Shown here: one piece after another, positions 41,690 through 53,757 of the stretch
Layout of the letters: each line of letters starts with the position of its first letter
Position numbering within the stretch: position 1 is the stretch's first letter
The notes under the pieces: model-generated
Told to the model about the DNA's origin: nothing
What the model saw: the letters and a program-made list of their open reading frames with translations, nothing else
The model's database searches: none
Made by a program: the position numbers and the translations under genes
Assembly: GCA_036924085.1 (NCBI GenBank)
Contig: JAVGWX010000004.1
Span: forward strand, 39,034,293 to 39,098,292
Length of the DNA: 64,000 nt
Origin: Ariolimax columbianus
Taxonomy: Eukaryota; Mollusca; Gastropoda; Stylommatophora; Arionidae
Direction: 5' to 3'

Positions 41690-41905
41690 CTTAACCTCCA
41701 TGCAGTTCTCCATGGAAACAAGATGGTACGTGGTTGTCTGGCTAAGGAAGTGGAGATCGACGTGATCCCCGTAGTAGTGAGCTAAGCTAAGCATAACAGC
41801 CTAGAGGATCGCGGTTCCTCTTTATCAGCACGATCGGGATGTGACGAAAGCTACTGCAACTCTCCACTTAATGCCATTTTTCTCGGCTCACGAAAGATTA
41901 AACAT
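41690..41905 (+). repeat. Repeat P copy 2
   Basis: Contains GATCCCCGTAGTAGTGAGC, AAGCATAACAGCCTAGAGGA and TCAGCACGATCGGGATGTGA, matching copies 1, 3 and 4. Confidence 0.75.
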
Positions 41906-41944
41906 GCTCATTATGGACATACAACAACCAAACCGGACACATTT

Positions 41945-42070
41945 CAGTGAGATCTGACGTAAGGAGAGGGCGTTGGCGTTGGATAGGCCATACATTACGG
42001 AAAATGGCTGATAACATTACAAGTCAGTCACTGTTCAGGAAGTCCCAGAAGAAAACAGGTAGAGACAGAA
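41945..42070 (+). mobile_element. LINE C-terminal relic
   Basis: Reading RRGRWRWIGHTLRKMADNIT matches the KWRWIGHTLR block that follows RT in a common LINE group. Confidence 0.7.
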
Positions 42071-42139
42071 CTGGACAGAATTCAAAGTTACTTTATATAG
42101 TCTTATAAGATAATCAATGGAAATTATCAATTCTACTAT

Positions 42140-42445
42140 AACATGTTTTTCAAAGTACAGCCACTACCACGAACAAGAGGGCACAGCTATCAATTTTAAA
42201 GAAAGGTCTAGATTTAAACGAAAACATATTTTTTTTGAAGTCAGAGAACGCTGAATGCTTGGAATGCTTTTGCGAGAGGAAAAAGTGGAGACAGGGTCAA
42301 TTAATGCATTCAAGAATAAATTGGATCTGCAAAGTTATTTTAAGATCAAGTGAAGGAAAGTAAACTGATTCTTTACAGACTCTGCAGAGTCTTCTAAACC
42401 AGTATGAAGACGTTGTTAAGTTGAGTTAAGTTGAGTTAGTTAGAC
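42140..42445 (+). mobile_element. CR1-like LINE 3' end
   Basis: Broken frames read TRGHSYQF, FKRKHIFFEVRER and ETGSINAFKNKLDLQ, matching the terminal R.RGHS...FF..R....WN.LP......S.N.FK..LD motif. It ends in GTTGAGTTAAGTTGAGTTAG repeats, typical of such elements. A second 3' end is at 31265-31330. Confidence 0.8.
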
Positions 42446-42654
42446 ATTCATGAAGAAGGTATCTTGAGATAAATGTAAAAGCGGAAAGCGTGCCGTGGGT
42501 AGTACTGGAAAGGATGACACAGGTTTGGAAGACTTGGTGAGCATTTCTTAAAGACCTGTGCTCTGGAGGGAGATTACGGCATTTTTATGGATTGATCTAA
42601 GGATAGTCTGATTATCGTAGGAGCAGAACACTCACTTTTCACGACTAGGGTTTT

Positions 42655-43250
42655 TAAGGTTCTAGTTCTTCTTCTTCGTCGTCTTCTTCTTCGTTGTTCG
42701 TTCTCAAACTCTCACTACCAAGCCCTGAACGTTCTCAGACTCCCACTACCAAGCTCTGAACGTTCTCAAACTCTCACTACCAAGCCCTGAACGTTCTCAA
42801 ACCCACTACCAAGCCCTGAACGTTCTCAATCTCCCACTACCAAGCCCTGAAAACGGCTGTGTTTGTAAGTAACAGAAAACGGAATACACTGTGTCGTAGT
42901 TTACAGCTTGACTGCGATATCTGCACCTTTCAGTTCGACACATCCGATTTCAGCATGTCACTTTTGAGTACCTGGCTTACTAACTTACCTTCCAAGCACT
43001 ACGTTATATATCTTGCTTCCAGCATTCAGCGGCATGGATTGCTTTGTCATTTGCCTCCAGCATGTCGCACCTATTGCATGTTTCCTGGAGGTTGGGGCAG
43101 GTCATCAAGTGGTCTGGGTCCTGTAATGCGCCGCAATCATATATGTCATTATCTGTGTATCCCCATCGCTTCATATTCCTAACCTTTCCGCTTCGATTTC
43201 TTCTTATTAGCCAGTCTACCCTGTTGCAGACTGTTAATCAGGATCACCAC
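42655..43250 (-). mobile_element. SINE-S copy 3 with amplified 31-bp end
   Basis: It has the core (GTGTCGTAGTTTACAGCTTG, CACATCCGATTTCAGCA) and a TTC-rich (GAA)n tail at 42668-42698. The end motif CTCAAACTCTCACTACCAAG is repeated about five times (42703-42848, period about 31 bp). The middle (42985-43190) differs from other copies, so it is a rearranged variant. Confidence 0.75.
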
Positions 43251-43309
43251 GTACATACTCAGCTGTCGTCTCGTCCAAATACGTCTTTTAACACTTCATC
43301 CAGGGGAAC

Positions 43310-43650
43310 TGAGACGATAGTCCAGTCAGGCACAACATACTGACCAGGACGTCTTGCCAAGGTCAGGCCCAATACACCGACAAAACCACAATATCTCTTC
43401 CATGTAGCGTTCTCTGGAAACAAGCTGTTTTCAAGGCAGCCTGGCTGACGAGATGTAGATCGATGGGATTCCCGTAGTAGTGAACGCCATGAAGATGAAG
43501 CCAAGCATAACACAACCGCCTGGAGGACCGCGAACTTCCTACATCAGCATGCTCGGAATGTGAGGAAAGCTACTACATCCCACCACTTAACGTCCTTTTC
43601 AGGGCGCACAAAAAGAGTAAACTTACTCATTGTGGGCATTAAAGAACAAC
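43310..43650 (+). repeat. Repeat P copy 3
   Basis: Contains ACATACTGACCAGGACGTCT, GATTCCCGTAGTAGTGAAC and AAGCATAACACAACCGCCTG. It is the longest copy in the window. Confidence 0.75.
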
Positions 43651-44959
43651 AACACTTCATCCCCGACAGCAATGTCTGCTACTGGACTACCTTTACCTTC
43701 ACCATAAAGATAGAATCACATATTGTCAATCAAAGTCTGCAATCTTGTATAGTTTTTTTTCCTAGAAACCATTCCACTTTACTCAGATTCGATAAGAAAG
43801 AAAGAACGCGAGATCTATTCGCATACACGTTACAAAAATACTAAACTAATTAATTGTGACCATGTTATAAATGACAGTGCTGATTGAGCGCTTGTCTATC
43901 ACGATAAAATGACCTGATTCGAGAACCGGTCGAGGCTCGTCTATCCAGATGTAAATGGGTACATGACATACATTTAGGTAAGTCAAGGCAAAAAAAAAAA
44001 AAATGAAGCCTCAAACAATGTTTCTAACATTTCATTCGTTGAATCAGCTCCTCATATGGGACAATTTTTACATTTTTAATTGTGGTTTTCTTGAAATATG
44101 TTTCGGTCTTAACAAAGCATGACAGATGGGTCCCTATGGAAACCTGTTCCAAAGCACGCTGTGTTCTTACTGTAGCAGTTTGTTTTATACGAAGCTGTTT
44201 TTAGTCCCTAAGAACACATATAGGTAAAGGCTCAGGTACAGCACCAGGATAAAAACAACTACGCTGCGTCCACAAGCCCTTCGCCAGGGACATAGAACAA
44301 ACGAAAACAACCCATAACAACTACAACAAAATACAAAAAAGTGTAAAATGGAGATACGATACGGGTTGAGTTGGCAGCCATTACCATAAACATGTGAGTA
44401 TCTCAGCAGGTTCCATTTATTTATTTGTACAAATTGATTTCTAGTTCCGTTCAAAGCTATCTTTAGTGTCCCTTTGTCAGATACTTGGTAGGTAGCAGTG
44501 GCTCTATTCTTTGCTCCTGTTGATCCACATGGATGATTGATACATAACAAATTCCAGTCATTATAATATAAGAACTATGATTATCGCCTGTGTCTAGACG
44601 GATTCCGAAATAGGAGCAAAAAAAAGGGAAACTGTTAAACTGCCAAGCATGTCCTAAGAGACGACTAAAGATGGTTGGACATGGGACCGGCTGCCTGATC
44701 CTGTCGGAATAGAAAGCCAGAACAATTTTAAGAAATATGGACAAGTCATCTAAGAAGAAAAATGCAACGCAATAATCAAGATGACAAATTTCGTGACGCA
44801 GAAAAAGCTGCAATGAATTTGCATAGCAGACTTGCCTATTTTCTTATTAGTTCTTCATCTTAGCTCATACTCAAATCATAGTCTTGGTTTCTCTTACAAA
44901 GGCCACCGTTGTTTATGAGGCTGTTTTATCTCCATTCAGATTTTGCCTCATATCTGTAT
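43651..44959. other. No gene recognised; SINE-like relic at 43885-43995
   Basis: A possible SINE relic with ACATTTAGGTAAGTCAAGGC and an A-run lies at 43885-43995. Minus frames at 44185-44813 overlap and show no known domain. Confidence 0.4.
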
Positions 44960-44980
44960 CGTGAGGCCAGTATTGCCGCT

Positions 44981-45022
44981 CTCTCTCACTTTCTCTCGCT
45001 CTCTCTCTCTCTCTCTCCTCTC
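44981..45022. repeat. CT microsatellite
   Basis: Imperfect (CT)n tract, CTCTCTCTCTCTCTCTC core. Confidence 0.95.
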
Positions 45023-45044
45023 TCACCTGATGCGTGAGAATGGA

Positions 45045-45545
45045 GCTCTGCAGGAAGTATTTAATCCCACGATCATGATATGCTTCCCGGCATGGACATA
45101 TGTCATCTGTCCCAATACCCTTTTTTGTTGTAAAGATGACCATTGAGTCTGTTATGCCTATTTCTTAGTCTGAAGATAATTACTTGCTCTTCTCTAGTTA
45201 AACAAAGTAGCTGTCTTCGTTTCGGAAGTCGGGGTGTTGTCCAGGCCATTTTCCCATGAAATTGGCTTTGAATATGGTCTTGACTTCATTATATGTGACA
45301 CTAAGATCTGTTTTGTGGGATAGCTCCTTCACACTTTGTTAGTTTGTCTACAGTTTCATTGTCTTCAATATTGCAGTGGGATTGGATCCACGCAATGACC
45401 AACCTTGGGTGTTCTATTGAGAGCTGTGTTAGGGAGTAAATAAATTGTTCGAAATCTTCATTTTTGTGTTATTTTAACGCTGTTAATACTGACTAGGCAT
45501 CAGTCAGGAATACAGTGCTTTCTTGATGTACATCTTCATCTTGGA
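45045..45545 (-). mobile_element. LINE-B copy 1, 3' part
   Basis: Minus-strand RNase H end (IEDNETVDKLTK-like) and the C-terminus; its sequence parallels 55035-55500 almost base for base, including CTTTTCGGAAGTCGGGGTGT-type stretches. Confidence 0.75.
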
Positions 45546-46147
45546 TTACATTCTTCTTAGTTCGAGACAAGCATGAAGAAAATAGGGAAGACACTGACAT
45601 ATCTGGAACGGTTGCCCAGAATAGATTCATTTGGCATGTATTTGTTGAAGACCCATGCTTAACAGATAACTCAAATGTTCTCATTGATTGATAGACAATG
45701 ATTCTACAAGGTACTCTCAAATGTGACATCATTTTTATATCTATAAATCCCAAATGCTGTACGCTTAATCGCAAACAACCAATGCGTTCTAATTCTAAAC
45801 AAGTCAGAACTATACAATTGCATCTCCCCATCACTCTATCTTCATGTCCTTGCATACTTTATGACACCGATGACTAACAATCTTTATAGATTCTTCAACC
45901 GAAAGTATAGTATGAGTAGCCATGCTTGGAACACCACCAATACCATCTGAGCACCCTAACATGGCGTGCGATAGAGAGATTTAACACGCTTTCCGGAAGT
46001 GGAATAATGACCAGGAAGCTGCGCAGTAATAAACTTGGCCACTATCTTCTAGGAATCTCACTTCTAAGAACCAGCGAAAAGAAAAAGGTTATATCGGAAG
46101 TGTTTTGTTACACGTCATTTTATGTCTCTTTATACGTTTAGTTAATT
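45546..46147. other. No gene recognised
   Basis: A 120-codon minus frame overlaps (45493-45855) but its right half matches nothing I know. Confidence 0.35.
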
Positions 46148-46149
46148 GT

Positions 46150-46220
46150 ACGCGCGTGTGTGTGTATGTATGCGCCTGCGTGTGTGTATGTGTATGTGTG
46201 TGTGTGTGTGTGTGTGTGAT
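46150..46220. repeat. TG microsatellite
   Basis: (TG)n with TATG interruptions. Confidence 0.95.
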
Positions 46221-46469
46221 AGATTAATAATGGCATGCTTGTTGCGAAGATCTGGCCTTATGTGAAGAAATGCATAAATCGTTCGTTCTTTCCAGTTCAG
46301 TTTTACTAAACCTAAGCTAATGCTTTAAAGAAATAATAATGTCGCAAACAGTCGCAGGATTGGCACATTGGGATAACACAAATTCAGATCTGTACTCCAA
46401 ATTTTGAAGAAAAAAAAGATGTAAATTTGCTAAATATCCCAAAAATAGTTAGCATGCAAACGGTTTTGG

Positions 46470-47500
46470 AATTAAATGGAATTCGACGATAGATTGGAAA
46501 ACCTGGAATTTGCTGAGGATTTGGCGCTTCTATCACAAGCCGAGATCTTCTTCTTCTTCTTCGTACGCTGTCAGACGTCAACTTGAATTTGTTCGAAGAA
46601 AGCAGCTGTCATCCTGAGGCTGTCGACACTGTCATAGAACTTGTCTAGTGTTGCCACTGGTGATGGCCACATGTCCCTTTTCTGGTCCTCGTATGTCGGT
46701 CAATTTTTCAGCAGATGTTCAGCGGTAATTTTCCCTGTACCACAGGTGCATTCGTCAGTCCCATCTATCTTCAGTTTATTGAATAGATGGTACCTCAGTC
46801 TGTTGTGGCATGTGCGGAGTCTGAAGACCACGACCTGCTCTCTTCTGTTCAACTGGTAGTAGGTATCGTTTTTTGTGCAGCCAGTATGTTCTGTTTCCCA
46901 TTTGGCCATGTATCTGGCCCTAATAAACCTTTTGGACTCTTCGTAGGTCACACTAGAATCTGGTTGTGGTAGTCTTGCACCTTCTTTTGCCAGTCTGTCT
47001 GCCTCCTCGTTGCCTTGGATGTTACAGTGGGATGGAACACACTGTACCACAACTCTTTTTGGTGCGGACTGATGGCATAGTTGACAGAATACTGCTCTTA
47101 AATCATTAAGTTTAGTATTTTTCTGGACAAGTCGAGATCAACTGTAAAATTAAATTAAGCACATCGAGGTACGGTCACATGACTTGCGGTTGAGAACCCA
47201 TAGAAAGAATAATACGATTCTCAGAATAAAAGCAGCTGGCAATATTCACATCATGTTTGGAGAAACCCTATTCCAAGAGGTGGACTCATACTTGTTTACC
47301 TACTTAGGCAGCACCATAGACAAAATGTGATCAGACAATGCTGAAAGACAACTCTGTTTACTGGTTAGTGTTTAGCAGATCCGACATAGCTAAAAGACAC
47401 ATTCTGTTTACTCGTAAGTGTTTAGCAGATCCAACATTCACGAAGGGTCAAAAATGCCGATGGAGATCAACAAGCACCGAGCTGAATAATAAAATATAAA
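46470..47500 (+). mobile_element. RTE-like LINE relic, split by LINE-A copy f
   Basis: Left part reads LENLEFAEDLALLSQAEI, the RT catalytic block with FADD changed to FAED. After the nested element the right part (47140-47340) gives FGETLFQEVDSYLFTYLGST with a frame break. A roughly 60-bp tandem duplication (GTTTAC..GTAAGTGTTTAGCAG) sits at 47340-47440. Confidence 0.8.
46548..47126 (-). mobile_element. LINE-A copy f, nested, with 13-bp duplication
   Basis: RNase H end and C-terminus in minus frame 46700-47050, tail (GAA)n at 46548-46562. Flanks ACAAGCCGAGATC (46535-46547) and ACAAGTCGAGATC (47127-47139) are one mismatch apart. Confidence 0.93.
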
Positions 47501-47878
47501 GAAGTGATTCTTATTAATCATCCACTGTCGGTCCTTCAACATACTGTTTATTATATAGATAGTTCGCGAACCTTGCATTTTATTCTTCATTGCGACACTT
47601 ATTTGCTCTTTAAGAAACATGATGTCAACATTACATTTGGCCTACTGAAGAAGCCGATGTCAAATCACTTTACATTCACCGGAAGTTGTAATTAACGAAC
47701 ATAAAAATAGTCAGACAGAGACAACGAGTACAAAGACGAGTGCTTTAAACACTCGGAAATATATACACCAAATAACAGAAAATAAAGTAGGGGTGTTCAA
47801 GTGGCGAATCCCGAAACTCGTCTCCTTCTTGTAGCGCAGCGCCTTCCTAACTAAGGTCCATTTTCAGATTACCTACTA

Positions 47879-49996
47879 GTCGACATAATGACACAAGAAA
47901 CGAAGATCCGCATCTTCAACCTGTATGGCCCACCCAACAAAGACCTGTCGCTCTCGAGTATGGAAATCAAGGACTCCAGCTGCCAAGTGGTTGGAGACTT
48001 CAACAGTCACTCGGAGATATGGGGATATTCGGACACAGACAACAGAGGTGATGAAGTGGAAGACTGGAAGATAGACACAAATCTCTATCTTATCAATAGG
48101 CCGGACGACAGCCCTAGCTTCTATTCTAGAACATGGCACACCACCTCCACTCCAGACTTGGCCTTTTCAGCCACTACCTCGAAAACATAACAGCCAGAGT
48201 TCAAGTACCAGGGCAGATGAGCAAAAAGGTGACACTGGAGCAAGGAGTACCCCAAGGGGGTGGGGTGGGGTACTGTCACCCACACTTTTTATGGTGTATA
48301 TAAACAACATCACAGAGAATATAACAAGAAAAGTCCACAGCTCCATGTTTGCCGACGCTCTGGCTATGTGGACCTCTGAAAAAAATCTCACCGTAGCAAG
48401 CAATCGGATGCAGCAGGCTCTAACATCGTTGGAGGAGTGGGCGAACTCATGGCTGGTCAAAATAAATGAGGAAAAAACAACATGTTCTCGCTTTCAAATA
48501 AACCCCAGAACACCATAATAAGTCTTAACGCCAAATACCTGAGGCCAAACGACAACCCAAACTACTTGGGTGTCACATTTGATCGGCGGACAAGTCAGAT
48601 CTAGAGAAACCGAATGAGAGCCAGACAAGGAATGGCAATCATGTGGAAACGTGCTGGCACAAGCTGGGGAGCAGACTGGAAGAGTGAGACCAGTTCTCGA
48701 GTATGGCATTGCGGCATGGGCAACAGCAGCAAAGACGAACTTTGATAAAATTAACAAACTTCAAAACCAAGCCATGAGAGTTATAACAGGAGGCATGAAG
48801 TCAACGCCAATTGTAGAACTTGAAAAGATTACAAATCTGCAATACATGACCGACAGAAGAGATTGCAGAGCCCAGCAGCAAGCAGAGAAACTCAGAAGAC
48901 TGACAGACCATCTAATGCATCAGAGATTAAATAGATTTGAAAATGGGAAACTAAAGCGGAGAAACGTTGCAGAAATAGCCAAAGCAAAGATGAGCGAAGA
49001 CCCTATGAACACCGTAAAAATACCAAAGCCCATCCCTACTGTACGCAAACCTACATGGAAGCAGCATATCATTCCGGATGTGGTAGAAAATATACCAGGT
49101 ATTGGAAACAAGAACAGCCAGACTGAAAAAGAAAGAAGAGACATAACCCTGAGGTACATAGCGGAAAACTACCCAAGTATGGAATGGACCCATGCATACA
49201 CCAACGGTTCTGCAACAAACACAACACAGAACGGAGGGGCTACCAAATAGTAGAAAAATAACACTGGCAGTGGCAACTGGAAAATTCTCGAGCAATTTCA
49301 GAGCGGAGGCAGAGGCACTGAGGGCTGCAGTAAAAGCAATGCTAACAGGCGAAAGCAATGAAAGCCAGATAGTCCTGTTTACAGATGCCCTGGCCGTAGT
49401 CACAGCACTAAAAAGCCAGAAAAATACTGAACTTAATGATTTAAGAGCAGTACTCTGTCAACTATGCCATCAGTCCGCACCAAAAAGAGTAGTGATACAG
49501 TGGGTTCCATCCCACTGTATCATCCAAGGCAACAAGGAGGCAGACAGACTGGCAAAAGAAGGTGCAAGACTACCACAACCAGATTCTAGTGTGGCCTACG
49601 AAGAGTCCAAAATGCTTATTAGGGCCAGATACATATCCAAATGGGAAACAGAACATACTGGCTACACAAAAAACGATGCCTATTACCAGTTGAACAGAAG
49701 AGAGCAGGTCGTGGTTTTCAGACTCCGCACAGGCCACAACAGACTGAGGTACCACCTATTCAATAAACTGAAGATAGGTGGCACTGACGAATGCACTTGT
49801 GGTACCGGGAAAATAACCGCTGAACATCTGCTGCAAAACTGCCCGACATACGAGGACCAGAGAAAGCACATGTGGCCATTACCAGTGGCAATACTAGACA
49901 AGCTCTATGGCAGTGTCGACAGCCTCAGGATGACAGCTGCTTTCTTCGAAAAAATACAGGTTGACGTTTTACAGTACGAAGAAGAAGAAGAAGAAG
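47879..49996 (+). mobile_element. LINE-A copy g, internally deleted, with 13-bp duplication
   Basis: Plus-strand order: endonuclease start ([22 protein letters not shown], 47888-48180), a junction that joins endonuclease to RT and skips about 1.2 kb, RT (FADALAMW, with FADD changed, 48290-48520), linker, RNase H (48651-49250; TDALAV at 49380) and an open 272-codon frame to 49996. The (GAA)n tail is six or seven units. Flanks AGATTACCTACTA at 47866-47878 and 49997-50009 are identical. It is not autonomous. Confidence 0.95.
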
Positions 49997-50009
49997 AGAT
50001 TACCTACTA

Positions 50010-50839
50010 ATTCACTGTTTTTTTCTCATTCGGTGCATGGAGAATTGTATTTTTTTCAAGGGGCCCAAGATACAACAGTGAATGAACTAACAACTCGGAT
50101 CGACTCACAGCTGGCTGCTTACATCAGGATCGGAGCATCAGATATATTGCGCCTCCAAGTGGTGTATCTGAAAACAGACTGCGTTCGTGCAACCTGATTA
50201 AGAGAATAGGGAAAGCAAACCTGCTCCCTAACATGACATGCTGGAATCGGATGTGTAGAGCCGAAAAGTGCAGATAATGCATCCTCGATGAAAACTACAA
50301 CTTAACGCATGAAGTCCTTTATTGGTAGAATGCAGAAGGAGAAGATTAATACGAAGACGGAAAAGATAAGGATTTTCCAAGTTCTTAAAGTACCTTTGTT
50401 TACGATTGTTGTTTACTGTTTCCTATTTATTCGTTTCGGATTTCCCCCCTGTTTCCTTACTGAATAAAAAGGATTTACTGATGTACAATGCATATGAAAC
50501 AGTGTTTTTCTTTTCAGAAATTAACAGCAGAGTCATTTCATTGTAGATTAAGTTACCATATACGCTGCTTGCGTAAAACTGAATGTTGTTTGTGTCGCTA
50601 TGTGATCTTCTTTCTCCTATCCCCGGGAAAACGAGTTATTCAATATATTTAATTATGTGTCTTAAATTCGGAATTGTTTATAGAGTGTTTTTTTCAATTA
50701 GAGAATGCTACTCCACACTGGGAGGACCTCGTCAGCGTGAAGGGCGGTGTGTGCAATGACAAAGTTGGAGAGTCTCCTGCTCTAACGGGGTTAGACTCCA
50801 CTATTAGTAGCATCTTACAATATACTTCACCAAGACTCT
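50010..50839. other. No gene recognised
   Basis: AT-rich sequence without a supported feature. Confidence 0.4.
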
Positions 50840-51025
50840 TCACTCACGCTGGGAAAACAATAATTAACTTTTCTAAAGAGACGTCTCTAAGTGGTTGTGT
50901 CCATCTTGTTTCGCTCAGTCCCAAGGTCGCTGATATTCTAATTGTTCCTCCTCCGGTTTGAGGTTTTTCTTTGCCTCCCCCATAGTTCTGATATTCCAAG
51001 TGTCCAGTCTGAAGGTCTTCCTTGT
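50840..51025 (-). mobile_element. LINE endonuclease N-terminal fragment
   Basis: Minus reading TGHLEYQNYG then LGLSETRWTQ and LRDVSLEKLIIVF matches the first endonuclease block of RTE-like LINEs. Confidence 0.7.
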
Positions 51026-51289
51026 TGAAAGAAAGGAGGTCGACAAACCAGTTTATTTTTGCTGGTCGAGTCATAAAACTTGTTGAAGGATCTCTCTTCT
51101 TTAAAGTACAGCTCATAACAGGAGAAACAATTATATATGTGGGCCATAAAAATGTGAATAATCCCATAACTAGCTCCAGATGCCAATAGTGCGTTTATTG
51201 AGTGACATGCAGCTATATCAAGACTGCCATAGCGTCCTTTAGGACCACATACAAAGATAATATTAAACATCATTCAATGTTCAGTTCAG

Positions 51290-52140
51290 TTCAAGTACAA
51301 TCTCTGCATAGAAGTTCGGCTGCAATGGTCTTCGTGCCATAATGGTGCAATCTGAGAGGCTTTTCCCAGTCCACCTTCTGATGTTATCCAGCCACATAAC
51401 GTTGTCTGCCTCTGAAACGACTGCTTATCACCTTACGCTCTAGAATGGTCTTCAACAAGGAGGTATGTCTTGTTATTTGACCACAATAACGTGACTGTCT
51501 AACCCGGATTTCAGTCAAAAATTCTCTTTTCATCCTCAACTTTTTCAATGACTTCACACTTGTTTTCTTCTCTTTCCAAGAAATACGAACCAGTCTTCCA
51601 TATACCCACATTTCGAAAACTTCAATACTCTTTTCCACATTGTTATTTAGTGTCCATGTTTATGTGCCATATAGTAGTGACGAGTATACATAACATCTGA
51701 AAAGTCTTATTTTCAATTTATGGTTTATCTGTTTGGACGTCAGTATGTGTAACATGTTGAATACCATATTGGCCATACCCATTCTCTTTCTGATTTTTTT
51801 TCTTCACGGCTGCCTTTTTAATCGTTATTAAATGACCTAGATAGGAGAAACTTTGTACCTGTTTCAGTAGTTCATCTTTTATTGTTATCTGTATAAGTAG
51901 TTTCTTATCACTTTTCCCAAGTGTCAAAGTATTTGTTTTCTTTATGTTTACATCTAATTCAAACTCTTGACTTATTTTGTATATTGTCACAATCACCTGC
52001 AATTCTTGCTCACATTTTGCTATCAAAACTGTATCATCCGCAAATATAAGATTATTCATTACCAGTCCCCCAATGACAAAACCTGGCATCCCCGCTATCT
52101 GTTTGAAAAATATACAATGTTACTCTCCAACAAACAATAA
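51290..52140 (-). mobile_element. RTE-like LINE relic, RT to C-terminus
   Basis: Right part: [39 protein letters not shown] (51718-52089). Left part: EVFEMWVYGRLVRISWKEKK and RQSRYCGQITRH, GRQR (51384-51638). The order is that of an RT domain with its downstream block. Confidence 0.85.
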
Positions 52141-52195
52141 GGAAAAGTCATTTTTTAAAAATGTTTTCACTAAAAAAAACGACAAAGTCTATTAG

Positions 52196-52385
52196 ATCAG
52201 ACAAACAGAACGGATATAACAGTTGTGATCGAAGACCTTAATCCCAAAATAGGAGTAGATAATAGAGGCTACGAAGAGATTATGGGCAAGAATGATCTTG
52301 GAGTAAAGAATGAAAAAAAGAAGATATTTGCTTGTTTTTATGCAGGAAAAGAACTGGTTTTCGGCTTTTAGAGGAACTTGATGCA
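52196..52385 (+). mobile_element. LINE endonuclease fragment
   Basis: Reading ITVVIEDLNPKIGVDNRGYE then EIMGKNDLGVKNE matches the GDFNAKIG...GYE..MG.HG.G block of RTE-like endonucleases. The same block recurs at 61895-62150. Confidence 0.8.
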
Positions 52386-52439
52386 GTCATTATGTTTTGA
52401 CGCTTAGCTGGAGCGTCAGTCAAAGCTCTAAAGCATATT

Positions 52440-52765
52440 TCATGTGATTATGTAACGTGCAGTTCTTCTTCTGTGTTCGACCTCACAAGGACATTGTGTC
52501 GTAGTTTACAGCGAAGCTGCGATATCCGTGCGAAACATCTGGTCTCAGTTGGCTTTTTGGATACCGGGTATGTCTTCCCATTGTGATCCCTATTCTCTTA
52601 GCCAAACTACAATAGTGCAGTCTTTCTAGAGTAGCCACTTGGAGGCAGAATAGAGTCATGGTTAGATCTGATTAGCTGACCTTTACGAAAGCGTCATCTA
52701 TGAGTCGCTGACTGCTGTCAGCTCATTCTTGTCTTGTATCTTCGGAACCACTTACAGTGCTGGTC
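52440..52765 (-). mobile_element. SINE-S copy 4, degenerate
   Basis: Retains ACATTGTGTCGTAGTTTACA, GATATC and ACCGGGT-like landmarks and a TTC-rich end (52461-52470). Confidence 0.65.
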
Positions 52766-53480
52766 TTAGGCTCCTACTGGGGTAAAGTAGTAGTAGCATT
52801 CATTCATTGTAAACAACATAGAATAGGAATGGAAAATGCCCCCATCACAATGAACTTATTACGCTTATATATGTCATCCCCACTACAAAACACTTCAGCG
52901 GTTCAGAGGGCATGAGTGCGAGACATTCGGTAGTCGTCTATATCTTTCATGTAACACGCTCTACAATTAGCGTTTTCCTGTTTTAAAGCATGTGAAAAGG
53001 CTATTTAAGATGAAAGACAAAACGGTTGCGTAAAAATGACTAATGCTAGCACTTCATCTATCACAGCAGTGTTCTACAAACCTATTTTATTACTTTTCTT
53101 TATATTAGAAAGAAAGATATGTTCTGACAATCAATGCGACACATAGGCGCACGGCAAACATACACAAGCACACCCGAGCACAGATACATATAAACAAACG
53201 CGCACAAATACACAAGCGACACGTTCGTGGTCACACATACACACAAGCACTCTTGTACACATACACACACACACAACGCGGGCGAATATATATGTAAATG
53301 TTTCACGATCCTAACCAACGCACTGGATACGAATGCCCACTCTATCCAGTTGCTGTGAAACGTAGACGCAACCAAAATACTGCATACCTGCCAGGAAATT
53401 TATAACAGCCAAACAGGTTGGCAATTGTGAGAGCGAAGTTCTGCAAAGGACATGCTGCTTACTTTACGTCGTATATACTC
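52766..53480. other. No gene recognised; CA-rich tract
   Basis: An AC-rich tract spans about 53150-53275. Confidence 0.4.
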
Positions 53481-53489
53481 GTGTGTGTA

Positions 53490-53495
53490 TACGCA

Positions 53496-53528
<33 letters not shown>

Positions 53529-53640
53529 GTCACGCACGCACGCACACACACAATTACGTACGCACGCACCCACCCACCCAAACACCCACACCCAATACCC
53601 CCCCCCCCCCCCCCACACACACACACAGACACACGCACTT
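53490..53640. repeat. AC/ACGC microsatellite with poly-C
   Basis: (AC)n at 53500-53530, ACGC repeats, then a poly-C run at 53598-53615. Open frames across it are artefacts of composition. Confidence 0.95.
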
Positions 53641-53757
53641 CGTCTCGTCTCGTCTTTCCTTAGATAGATCGTAGGGGCATCCCTCCACTTGTGAGGGATG
53701 TGTCTTGGGCATGTTTCTAACCCGGGGGCGCGCATCCTCTCCCGGGGGGTGTGCGAT

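Noticed and set aside
41309..41785. A 158-codon gene
   Set aside because: Its 3' third lies in repeat P and the rest shows no domain or codon bias that I can see.
44185..44813. Two overlapping minus-strand ORFs, one with a hydrophobic end
   Set aside because: They overlap in different frames and have no recognisable family; the hydrophobic part is low-complexity.
53400..53740. ORFs over the AC/poly-C tract
   Set aside because: Microsatellite composition produces them.
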